A DNA stretch of 64,000 nt, taken from Fulvivirga maritima. Lineage in GTDB: Bacteria > Bacteroidota > Bacteroidia > Cytophagales > Cyclobacteriaceae. How positions within the stretch are numbered: the first letter of the stretch is position 1; each line of letters begins with the position of its first letter. The notes under the pieces are model-generated. The model saw only the letters and a list, made by a program, of their open reading frames with translations. It made no database searches and was not told where the DNA came from. This document shows positions 33,775 to 41,341 of the stretch, piece by piece. A program made the position numbers and the translations under genes. The stretch is taken from assembly GCF_021389955.1 (NCBI RefSeq), contig NZ_CP089980.1:2599001-2663000 (forward strand), read 5' to 3'.

Positions 33775-35165
33775 ATTGTGTAAAAAGATCGATTTTGATG
33801 AGGTATAAAAATCACCAGAATGGTTACTCAAAATATAGGGTCTTTACCCATTGAATATTCCTCCAAGCCAGTGACACCCTTTGGAGGGATGAGTTTAATG
33901 AAACGATTTATCGATCAGGTAGGGATACGAGAAAAATTAGCCGAACTGGCACTTCCATCTCCTGGTTCTAACCGAGGGTATGACCCCAAGCAAATCGTAG
34001 AGAGTTTTTGGCTGAGTATCTGGACAGGGGCTAGTAGATACATCCATTGTGACTGGTTGAGATATGATACTGTTTTACAGTCAATTTTTGGATGGGATGG
34101 TATGCCTAGCCAAAGTACCTACAGTCGTTTTTTTGGAAAATTCTCTCAATCCCTAAACAACGAAGTATTTCCAGAGCTTCAACAATGGTTCTTTGACCAG
34201 CTCCGTTTAGGAGCACTCACCATTGATTTTGATAGTACTGTGATCACTCGATATGGAGATCAACAAGGGAGTAGTAAAGGTTATAACCCCAACAAAAGAG
34301 GGAGAAATTCACATCACCCCTTGATGGCCTTTGTGAGTCAAACCAGAATGGTGGCCAATGCATGGCTCAGGCCAGGCAACACAGCGGCCAGTAGTAGTTG
34401 CAGGGAGTTCATGGAAGAAACCTTTAAGCACGCCTTGGCAGGACAAAAAGTAGGTCTGGTAAGGGCCGATAGTGGTTTTTACAACGAAGAAATCATGTCA
34501 TATCTAGATGAAGAACTCCTCAATTACATTATGGCTGTACGCATGTACCCCAATGTAAAAAGCGAAGTTTGGGGGCTTAAAGATTGGGTCAAACTGGCAA
34601 AGGGAATAGAGCTGAACGAGATGGTTTTCAGTCATGAAAACGGTAAGCCAAGACGATACATTATTGTAAAAAAGCAAGTTGACATCAGGCCACATGCAGG
34701 AGGCAAGGAACTTTTTGAAGATCAGCCTGGCTATCGATATAGTTGCTATGTGACCAATATGGATTTACCTCTGGATCAGATTTGGAACATGTACAACACC
34801 CGCGCCGATTGTGAGAACAGAATTAAGGAATTGAAACAAGATTTTGGGCTTGAAAATTTTTGTTTACAAGATTTTTGGGCAACAGAAGCCTCCTTTCGCT
34901 TTATCATGGTGGCTTACAAGTTGATGAGTTTATTCAGGCATTTTGCGTTGAACCATCATCGAAAAGCAACCCTATCAACCCTCAGATCCTATTGCTTTGC
35001 ATTAGGAGCCTGGACAGCAAACCATGCTAATAAAAAGGTTTTAAAAATCTCATTACCCTCCAAAAGAAGACCCTGGATGGAGGGAATATTCTTGAACATA
35101 TCGTCTACTAGTCCTCCTTTTGATTATTCTAATGAATAATCCGGGTTAAAACATCACTTTTTTTA
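33775..35165 (+). mobile_element. IS1380-family insertion sequence
   Basis: One intact transposase with short flanks. The exact ends are not clear to me, so the limits are approximate. It separates the M15-like fragment from upstream cassette DNA and directly abuts an IS21 end. Confidence 0.6.
33820..35139 (+). CDS. IS1380-family transposase
   Basis: 439 residues. Family-typical segments: FGGMSLMKRFIDQVGIREKL, TIDFDSTVITRYGDQQGSSK with the first catalytic Asp, KGYNPNKRGRNSHHPLMAF, GLVRADSGFYNEEIMSYL with the second Asp, and YNTRADCENRIKELKQDFGL with the catalytic Glu region. Intact, so possibly active. Oriented opposite to the cassettes. Confidence 0.92.
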   Translation: MVTQNIGSLPIEYSSKPVTPFGGMSLMKRFIDQVGIREKLAELALPSPGSNRGYDPKQIVESFWLSIWTGASRYIHCDWLRYDTVLQSIFGWDGMPSQSTYSRFFGKFSQSLNNEVFPELQQWFFDQLRLGALTIDFDSTVITRYGDQQGSSKGYNPNKRGRNSHHPLMAFVSQTRMVANAWLRPGNTAASSSCREFMEETFKHALAGQKVGLVRADSGFYNEEIMSYLDEELLNYIMAVRMYPNVKSEVWGLKDWVKLAKGIELNEMVFSHENGKPRRYIIVKKQVDIRPHAGGKELFEDQPGYRYSCYVTNMDLPLDQIWNMYNTRADCENRIKELKQDFGLENFCLQDFWATEASFRFIMVAYKLMSLFRHFALNHHRKATLSTLRSYCFALGAWTANHANKKVLKISLPSKRRPWMEGIFLNISSTSPPFDYSNE

Positions 35166-35278
35166 TAGTTGACAGTTCTGGCTATTTCGGTCGGACTATG
35201 CCAGTTGTTTCGGTCAAACTATGCCAGTGATTTCGGTGTATCTATGCCACTTTAAGAGTTTCGTAATTTTAGTAAATA

Positions 35279-36013
35279 TTAATGTTTCAACATACCTTTT
35301 CTCAAAGATTCTCCTTTGAGATCTATTCTATGAGAAGAGTTAACGAGCCTGTCTAATATGGCATCAGCAATAGTGCCTTCACCAATAATATCATACCAGG
35401 CTGATACTGGTATTTGAGAGGAGATTATAGTTGAAGTTTTTCCATGACGATCATCGATAATATCCATAAGTACTTCTCTTGCAATATTGTCCATGCTTTG
35501 TAAACCAAAATCATCTAGTATTAATAGTTTGGCAGAGGTAATTCGTTTAAGTTCTTTGATATAGGTGCCATCTACTTTGGCAAGTTTCATTTTGTTGAAC
35601 AGGCGAGCTGTTACCTGATAGATGGTGCTATAGCCCATCAGACAAGCTTGTCTGCCTATGGCCTGACTCATAAAGCTTTTGCCAACTCCTGAAGCACCTG
35701 TAATAATGATGTTCTCACTTTGCTTGATGAACTGTAAGGAGGACAACCTGTTGAACATGTTTTTATCCAGATTCCTATTTTCAGAGAAAATTATTTCATC
35801 CATGTCTGCCTGCTGCTTGAAGGTGGCTTTTTTCATCAGCCGTGTAATCTTCTTATTCTGCCTGTCTTCCCATTCACTTTCAGTGAGTAAGGCCAGATAT
35901 TCATCTGGGGTGCATTTTTGATAAGCATTGCTACTGAGTTGTTGCCTGTGCAGTTCAGCCATCGCAGACAGCCTCATGGATTTTAATTTTTCTATTGTTT
36001 GATTATTGTTCAT
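35279..36013 (-). CDS. istB: IS21-family helper ATPase IstB
   Basis: 244 residues, AAA+ fold: Walker A GASGVGKS (about 105-112), Walker B LLILDDFG, then the sensor part IISSQIP and an IS21-type end. The N-terminal segment (EKLKSMRLSAMAELHRQQL) is the usual IstB start. It loads and guides the transposase to target DNA. It follows istA by 11 bp. Confidence 0.95.
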   Translation of the reverse strand: MNNNQTIEKLKSMRLSAMAELHRQQLSSNAYQKCTPDEYLALLTESEWEDRQNKKITRLMKKATFKQQADMDEIIFSENRNLDKNMFNRLSSLQFIKQSENIIITGASGVGKSFMSQAIGRQACLMGYSTIYQVTARLFNKMKLAKVDGTYIKELKRITSAKLLILDDFGLQSMDNIAREVLMDIIDDRHGKTSTIISSQIPVSAWYDIIGEGTIADAILDRLVNSSHRIDLKGESLRKGMLKH

Positions 36014-36024
36014 AAAATTATTGT

Positions 36025-37569
36025 TTACTGGTAATGGTTAGCCCCTCTGATGTTTTTGTGAGAAGGGATATGTGATTGATGGTTTTCTTGTTCTATTTCA
36101 TGCTCGTCCATATTATTACTGAGTATATTTTTGAGCCTTTGATAGCTGTAAGTGTCATGATGAACAGCCCTTAGGCAGGCTTTATCTACACGCTCATGCC
36201 CATAGTTTTTGGCCAGCATTAAAATGCCCATAGCTCTTTTGTAGTTAATCTCAGGATAGTCCCCCTGCAGGAATAAACCTGTCATAAACAGCTTTACATT
36301 TACACCTATTTTACCTCCCTGATCAGAAAAGTACTTGGGACTCCATTGGCTATAAGCACGGTGTGTACTGGAGAGGTGATTCTTATTAGTAATATAAGCC
36401 CCCTTACTCATCACTCTATTATGCAGAGCAATGCGTTGGCTTTTGTAGTATACTTCAACATGTTTGGAGGTATACTGTATCTGAGTTTGAGAGCCAATGT
36501 AGCGATAGGGAACGCTATAATAAGTCTTGTCAGCCGAGAAGTATACATATCCCATCTTCTGTACCTTGGCTCTGGCGTATTCTTTAACCTGATAAGTAGT
36601 TTGAGGTAAGCTTTTTAGAAGGGATGATTCTACAGATTGGAACAGCTCTTTTCTGGAAGCTTCTTTTCTTTGAAAAAGTACATTATTATAACCCTTAAGA
36701 TGATGTTGGATCTCTTCATTAAGCGCTTCAATAGAGAAGAAAGTCATTTTACGCATAGGGTAATAAATGCGCTGATAGGCCAGCTGAACAGCATTTTCTA
36801 CCAGTGCTTTATCTTGTGGGGCATAACTACGTGTAGGGTTTATGGCACACCCATAGTGATGAGCAAAGTCTTTGAAAGTTTTATTAATAACCGCCTCATA
36901 CTTACTGGATCGGGTAACTGCCGATTTAAGGTTGTCTGACACGATGGCTACAGGTACTCCTCCAAAGAAGCGGAGTGCATTATTGAGGCATTGAATAAAG
37001 TCCTCCCTTTTTTGACTTTTACAGGCTTCCACATAAGTATACTGACTAAAAGGAAGTGTAGCCACAAAAACTTCTACCTGGCTTACTTCTCCAGTAGATG
37101 GATCTACTACTTCTAATTTCTTACCTGCAAAATCAACATAGAGCTCTTTTCCTGCCTTGTGCTCTAACTTCATAGAACCTTTGGCCTGTTTGTACTTACG
37201 CTGATAATGGGTGGTAAACTGGGTGTAACTATAACTATCCTGAGTTTGCTCAGCATACAACTGGTAGTGGTACTGAAGGGTAAAGCCTGGGTGATGACGC
37301 TGTGGGTGCATGGTCTCAAAAAAACGCATTAAAACCGCATAACGATCATTGTTTATGGTTGTCTTAGACGAAAACAGTTCTTCTAAGGCATCAGTATCCA
37401 ACTGGAGCAATGCTTCCATGGGCTGGCCGCTTGACTGAAGTGATCGCAAATAATGGTTAACAGTGTTTCTATTCACACCCAGGGTCAAAGCAATTTGCCG
37501 ATTGCTCAATCCTCTCAAATGAAGATTGATAATTTGTTTTAAGTCCATTATGTCAAGTTTATTCGCCAT
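36025..37569 (-). CDS. istA: IS21-family transposase IstA
   Basis: 514 residues: N-terminal helix-turn-helix (LRGLSNRQIALTLGVNRNTV), catalytic DDE core (ELYVDFAGKKLEVVD with the first Asp; AIVSDNLKSAVT with the second; PQDKALVENAVQLAYQRIYY with the Glu), and the Mu-type C-terminal beta barrel (YYSVPYRYIGSQTQIQYTSK). Intact. Confidence 0.95.
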   Translation of the reverse strand: MANKLDIMDLKQIINLHLRGLSNRQIALTLGVNRNTVNHYLRSLQSSGQPMEALLQLDTDALEELFSSKTTINNDRYAVLMRFFETMHPQRHHPGFTLQYHYQLYAEQTQDSYSYTQFTTHYQRKYKQAKGSMKLEHKAGKELYVDFAGKKLEVVDPSTGEVSQVEVFVATLPFSQYTYVEACKSQKREDFIQCLNNALRFFGGVPVAIVSDNLKSAVTRSSKYEAVINKTFKDFAHHYGCAINPTRSYAPQDKALVENAVQLAYQRIYYPMRKMTFFSIEALNEEIQHHLKGYNNVLFQRKEASRKELFQSVESSLLKSLPQTTYQVKEYARAKVQKMGYVYFSADKTYYSVPYRYIGSQTQIQYTSKHVEVYYKSQRIALHNRVMSKGAYITNKNHLSSTHRAYSQWSPKYFSDQGGKIGVNVKLFMTGLFLQGDYPEINYKRAMGILMLAKNYGHERVDKACLRAVHHDTYSYQRLKNILSNNMDEHEIEQENHQSHIPSHKNIRGANHYQ

Positions 37570-37762
37570 CCTTTTTTTGGGGCGATATTAACAATCAATG
37601 AACTCTTAAAGTGGCATAAATCGAACCGTAATAGGTATCAATTATTATAATATGGTGGCACAAATCGAACCGTAATCAAGTAGATACACTGGCACGGTTT
37701 GAACCGAAATCACTGGCATACACCTGACCGAAATGGGTGGCATAATTCAAACCGTGGTATCC

Positions 37763-37780
37763 AGATGAGCTAACACTCCC
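37763..37780 (-). repeat. relic of an IS256 outer end
   Basis: AGATGAGCTAACACTCCC is the exact reverse complement of the first 18 bases of the IS256 element at 25531. It stands between the IS21 right end and the broken gene start at 37781-37831, so another IS256 copy was once here and was mostly removed. Confidence 0.65.
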
Positions 37781-37831
37781 GTTCAAACAGGGTTCTAGTA
37801 TTGTTAAAGCACGCTCTAACTGTTTATTCAT
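37781..37831 (-). pseudogene. start of a gene cut by an IS256 insertion
   Basis: From ATG 37831: MNKQLERALTILEPCLN, then directly the IS256 end relic. It lies just after a junction hairpin, where a cassette would start. The rest may have led to the M15-like domain now at 33.3-33.7 kb, but no overlap proves it. Confidence 0.35.
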
Positions 37832-37847
37832 AGAAATAAAAGAGATA

Positions 37848-37874
37848 GGCATGTTACTTTAAAAGAAACATGCC
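37848..37874. repeat. junction hairpin (8-11-8)
   Basis: GGCATGTT (37848-37855), 11-base loop, AACATGCC (37867-37874). It lies 35 bp after the stop of the immunity gene at 37910. Same loop length as the other junction hairpins. Confidence 0.65.
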
Positions 37875-37909
37875 ACAATGGAATAAGATTTTGGTTAATT
37901 GATTTTAAG

Positions 37910-38761
37910 TTAAAAATCTGATTCTTCTAGCCTAATCTCTTTACCATCTTCTATGAGGGGACTGACGGCATAATATTCCTCGTCTTTTAGATAGATTGTT
38001 ATTAACGGTTTGCTTAAATCTCCTGTATACTCATCGTAATCTACAGAAAGTGATTCATTATAAAATAGTTTTAAAATGCCTTTTTCTTGTTGCTTAATAC
38101 AAGAGTATTCTAAATATCTAAGGACTGAAAAATTTCTGTAAAGCGCGGTTTTGTCGTCAATATTTTCTATTTCATACATGATTCCAGGATCCGTTGCTTC
38201 TGTGCCTTTTATATGATATATTAACTTATAAAAATCATACTCATCTGATCTTAATTCAGATTCAATTATGTCAACCGCCTGATTGAAGTCTCTTGCGATA
38301 TTAGTTATTTTGTAATCTTTATTAATTAACTTAATCTTTATATACACAATCGTTTCATGACCCATATTTATAAAAACGACTTTATATACGTTGTTTTTAG
38401 ATGTTTTTGAAACATTTAAAGTGTTTATATCGAATTTCTCGTAGTCTTGAGCATGTATTATCCCATTATAATCTAAGTCACCCAAATGTTTACTAAAATC
38501 TTCAGATAGATATTTATCGAAATCACATGTGTTTGTGCTATTATTTAAGTCAGTAAGATAGGAAGCATAAAAATCTCTGATAAAATTGATTAATTTGATT
38601 TCATCATTATTATTTTCTAACTCTGTTTTTTGCGTTTCAATGTTAACTGTTGAAATATCACCTATAGCATTCTTTTCTTTTTTAGCATGTTGTGTACACG
38701 AAATACTTGCTTGAATAAAAAAGAAAAGGATTAAAAGTCTTAATTTTTTATTTATTCCCAT
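37910..38761 (-). CDS. lipoprotein, immunity candidate for the GH104/NlpC cassette
   Basis: 283 residues with a lipoprotein signal (LLILFFFIQASISC, lipobox SISC, Cys22). The mature part is acidic and shows no known domain. Its start overlaps the end of the effector cassette by 10 bp, and a junction hairpin follows. It fits a periplasmic protein that blocks a peptidoglycan hydrolase. It has no visible likeness to the neighbouring immunity proteins apart from the signal. Confidence 0.65.
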   Translation of the reverse strand: MGINKKLRLLILFFFIQASISCTQHAKKEKNAIGDISTVNIETQKTELENNNDEIKLINFIRDFYASYLTDLNNSTNTCDFDKYLSEDFSKHLGDLDYNGIIHAQDYEKFDINTLNVSKTSKNNVYKVVFINMGHETIVYIKIKLINKDYKITNIARDFNQAVDIIESELRSDEYDFYKLIYHIKGTEATDPGIMYEIENIDDKTALYRNFSVLRYLEYSCIKQQEKGILKLFYNESLSVDYDEYTGDLSKPLITIYLKDEEYYAVSPLIEDGKEIRLEESDF

Positions 38762-40326
38762 CTGTAAATTTTATATTTTGGTTGTGCATTTCTATATGAT
38801 TCACCTGGATAAAAGGTTCTTTGAACAAAATCAGAAACCCAGTTTTCTCCATTATACATTTGGATATGACCATCTGGATTATTTTTGAAAGACTCCATAA
38901 CGACTATATCTCCTATTTTATCATCTCCAATAGGAACCTCTACAAATCCTTTCTTTAGCAAAAAAGGACCGTAGTCTTTCGCTGACAATGGTCTTCCTGC
39001 AGTACTCATTCCACCTGCTTCTAATGCCAATCGGACATACTTGGCACAATAGCCTACAGCTACATCTATAGCCCCAGCTCTTTTGTTTAATCTTTCGATT
39101 ACTTTATTTAAATCAAGTCCTTCTTTTTTATTTTCTATTAATTCTTTTGGTTCAGGTTCCTTGATACCAAATCTCTTTAAAAAGCCTTGCTCTAAGTGTA
39201 AGTCAGAATTTCCAGATAATTCATCTGCAAGATATTTATTATATGACTCCCATTGTTTTATACGAGCGTTATGAATAAGCTCTTTTCTTTCCTTTTTGTT
39301 TTTTGCGTTTTTGGCAGGTCCTTGATTTTTAAATCTGCCAGGGGTAAAACTTGCCCAAGTATATGCAGCACATTCTTCTATAGCTCTCGTTACAAAGCCA
39401 TTTAACAAATATCCTAAAAGTTTGGCTGACTTTGGTTGATGTAATAATAAAGCAATACAAAACTCATCCTGAGATTTGGGAGAGAAATCTTTGATGCCAT
39501 ATTTTTTTACGAAGTTTCTGTTTTCATTTTTCTTTCCTGTTTTCTTTCCGTTCTCTACTACTTCACCGTTGTAATCCCACCACGTAGTTTTCATAATTTG
39601 GTACGCACCAGCCGCTGTACTATGTATTTTATCTCCATTTTTGTTTGTATACCAATAAACAGGTTTTTCAGGGTGTGTGGTGGTATCATCAAATTGAGTT
39701 CCACCAAACAGTGTAGTGTATCCTTTTTCTCCTGGCACACCTTCAAATTCTTTTATTAATCTCAAGAAGGCTCTTATCATAGCTTCTGAATTACTCTTAG
39801 CTTTGCCTCCACCATAAATCCTCTTCATATGCTCCACAAAAGCAATAGGATGAAAGTGCCATACTTGATCTGTACTAGGGAAGGTTCGCTCAGGTGGTTT
39901 CACTTCCTGCTGTTTTTCCTCTTGTGATTGTTCTTGCGTTTCAGGGGCTTCCTTCTCTTCACTTAATTCTGGCTCAGTTACTGTCTCAGTGTTGGTTGTG
40001 GTCGTCTGAGTAGTAGCGTCAGTTTCGACTGGTTTAGTGGTTGCCGTAGTTGGTTTTGGTGTGAAGTTAGGGAAGCCAAGATTGGTTTCTATCCTTCTCG
40101 TAGCTGCTGCTAATATTTCAGGGTCATCAGTGCCAAATCCTAATTCTTTAATTCCTTTAGGTTTTATCTTCTCGGGAGTAGGAAGATCCATAGGAGGGTA
40201 GTATGTTAAACCAGCGGCTTCTTTCCAGAACATCAACTTTCCTACCTGATCTTTTATAGAATTTAGCTTTTGCTCTTTGAGACTTTCCAGATCCCACTCT
40301 CCGTCTTCGTCTTCTTGAGCAATCAA
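38752..40326 (-). CDS. displaced effector cassette: linker + GH104-like muramidase + NlpC/P60-like peptidase
   Basis: 524 residues from TTG 40326, inside the conserved linker (FFDYLIAQEDEDGEW). Upstream the similarity fades into shifted frames (GKHKTDLSR in one frame), so the start is not natural. Parts: linker (1-85), Thr/Glu/Gln-rich stretch (85-155), WHFHPIAFVEHMKRIYGGG (about 156-174), a lysozyme-type domain like phage lambda endolysin with probable catalytic Glu near 194 (LIKEFEG) and GYTTLFGG, STAAGAYQIMKTTWW, then an NlpC/P60-like domain with Cys near 427 (VGYCAKYVRLALEAGG) and His near 486 (DGHIQMYNG). Two cutting domains in one toxin. Confidence 0.72.
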   Translation of the reverse strand: MIAQEDEDGEWDLESLKEQKLNSIKDQVGKLMFWKEAAGLTYYPPMDLPTPEKIKPKGIKELGFGTDDPEILAAATRRIETNLGFPNFTPKPTTATTKPVETDATTQTTTTNTETVTEPELSEEKEAPETQEQSQEEKQQEVKPPERTFPSTDQVWHFHPIAFVEHMKRIYGGGKAKSNSEAMIRAFLRLIKEFEGVPGEKGYTTLFGGTQFDDTTTHPEKPVYWYTNKNGDKIHSTAAGAYQIMKTTWWDYNGEVVENGKKTGKKNENRNFVKKYGIKDFSPKSQDEFCIALLLHQPKSAKLLGYLLNGFVTRAIEECAAYTWASFTPGRFKNQGPAKNAKNKKERKELIHNARIKQWESYNKYLADELSGNSDLHLEQGFLKRFGIKEPEPKELIENKKEGLDLNKVIERLNKRAGAIDVAVGYCAKYVRLALEAGGMSTAGRPLSAKDYGPFLLKKGFVEVPIGDDKIGDIVVMESFKNNPDGHIQMYNGENWVSDFVQRTFYPGESYRNAQPKYKIYRWE

Positions 40327-40413
40327 GTAGTCAAAGAATTTGGTGACGTTATTATCTATTATGTCAGCGAGATAGGTCTGTTTTATGTTTGCCGATTATT
40401 TCATGTAGAAATT

Positions 40414-40444
40414 GGACGCGTTTCCGTTTTACTCAAACGCGCCC
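40414..40444. repeat. junction hairpin (10-11-10)
   Basis: GGACGCGTTT (40414-40423), 11-base loop, AAACGCGCCC (40435-40444). It follows the immunity gene ending at 40490 and precedes the displaced GH104 cassette. On the minus strand AATTTCTAC comes right after it, as at 32497. Confidence 0.65.
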
Positions 40445-40489
40445 AAATAGGGGGTAATTACCCACAAGATATAGTTTGTTAGAAGAAAA

Positions 40490-41341
40490 TTACTTAATCT
40501 TTTCAAACTCGATAGCTCCTTCTGGTAAATAAGGTAATTTACCCTCAAAATAAAATTTACCATCAGAAGACTTATAGAACTTTAAAAAATCATAAGACCT
40601 GGTATTATCATAATTTGCTCCTGATATATTTTTATGATGAAACAAGCCTAAAGTATCTCCTACTTGAATAGCTTTTAACTGATCAGTGTAGCCATATTGA
40701 CGTGCTTGAGTAGTTAACCTTAGGTCTTTATCTGTAAAACTCAAAATATAGTCAAGATCAAAGTCACCTCCTTTGAAATAATAAGTTCCGTACCATTTCG
40801 ATTCAATGCGTGTAATAGCCCTTTCTTCCTTGTACTCTTTGGGACTTAATGCTTTTTGGCTGCTTCCAGAGTGATCATTAGAGTTCGTATTCATAAACTG
40901 ATCACATTCCTGCTTTGAAAAGCACTCTATGCAAGGCTGCTCTACGTAGTCAAATTGATCAATTTTAGACTCCTCAGTGTATATCCTACCCGTAATTTCC
41001 CATAGTTCTCCCTGATTCTTTAAACGGATAGTGTCTATTTCCTCATCAGTCCACTGGCATATTACATGGAATTCTTTGTTGCTAATTCTATCCTTTCTTA
41101 GAATTTGTTTATTATACATACCATCTAGTTGGGTTTGAATATATAAAGAATCCCCTCTTATTATTATTTTTCTTATGCTTGCATCACAGGGGTTATAAAT
41201 CAATAATTTTCCGTCTTTTTCTACTAAATTGACAAATTCATAATCTTTTTCGTGAAAATTTGTCTGAGTATCACATTCTGATAGAGAAATTATGACAAAG
41301 GTAAAAAGGATAAAATGTATAACTTTTGACATTAAATTCAT
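40490..41341 (-). CDS. lipoprotein, immunity candidate for the 1338-aa effector
   Basis: 283 residues with a lipoprotein signal (HFILFTFVIISLSEC; lipobox LSEC). The C-terminal 90 residues (WYGTYYFKGGDFDLDYILSF) have a beta-rich pattern, with a Cys pair around PCIECFSKQEC in the middle. Its ATG overlaps the effector stop by 4 bp. Role inferred from position and the predicted periplasmic location. Confidence 0.65.
   Translation of the reverse strand: MNLMSKVIHFILFTFVIISLSECDTQTNFHEKDYEFVNLVEKDGKLLIYNPCDASIRKIIIRGDSLYIQTQLDGMYNKQILRKDRISNKEFHVICQWTDEEIDTIRLKNQGELWEITGRIYTEESKIDQFDYVEQPCIECFSKQECDQFMNTNSNDHSGSSQKALSPKEYKEERAITRIESKWYGTYYFKGGDFDLDYILSFTDKDLRLTTQARQYGYTDQLKAIQVGDTLGLFHHKNISGANYDNTRSYDFLKFYKSSDGKFYFEGKLPYLPEGAIEFEKIK

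Larger units (their letters stand above)
35165..37760 (-). mobile_element. IS21-family insertion sequence (istA-istB)
   Basis: Two genes flanked on both sides by several short terminal repeats built on TATGCCA and TTTCGGT units (35174-35252 on the left; 37606-37755 on the right), the multiple-repeat arrangement typical of IS21 ends. The exact end bases and target duplication were not resolved. Confidence 0.85.
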
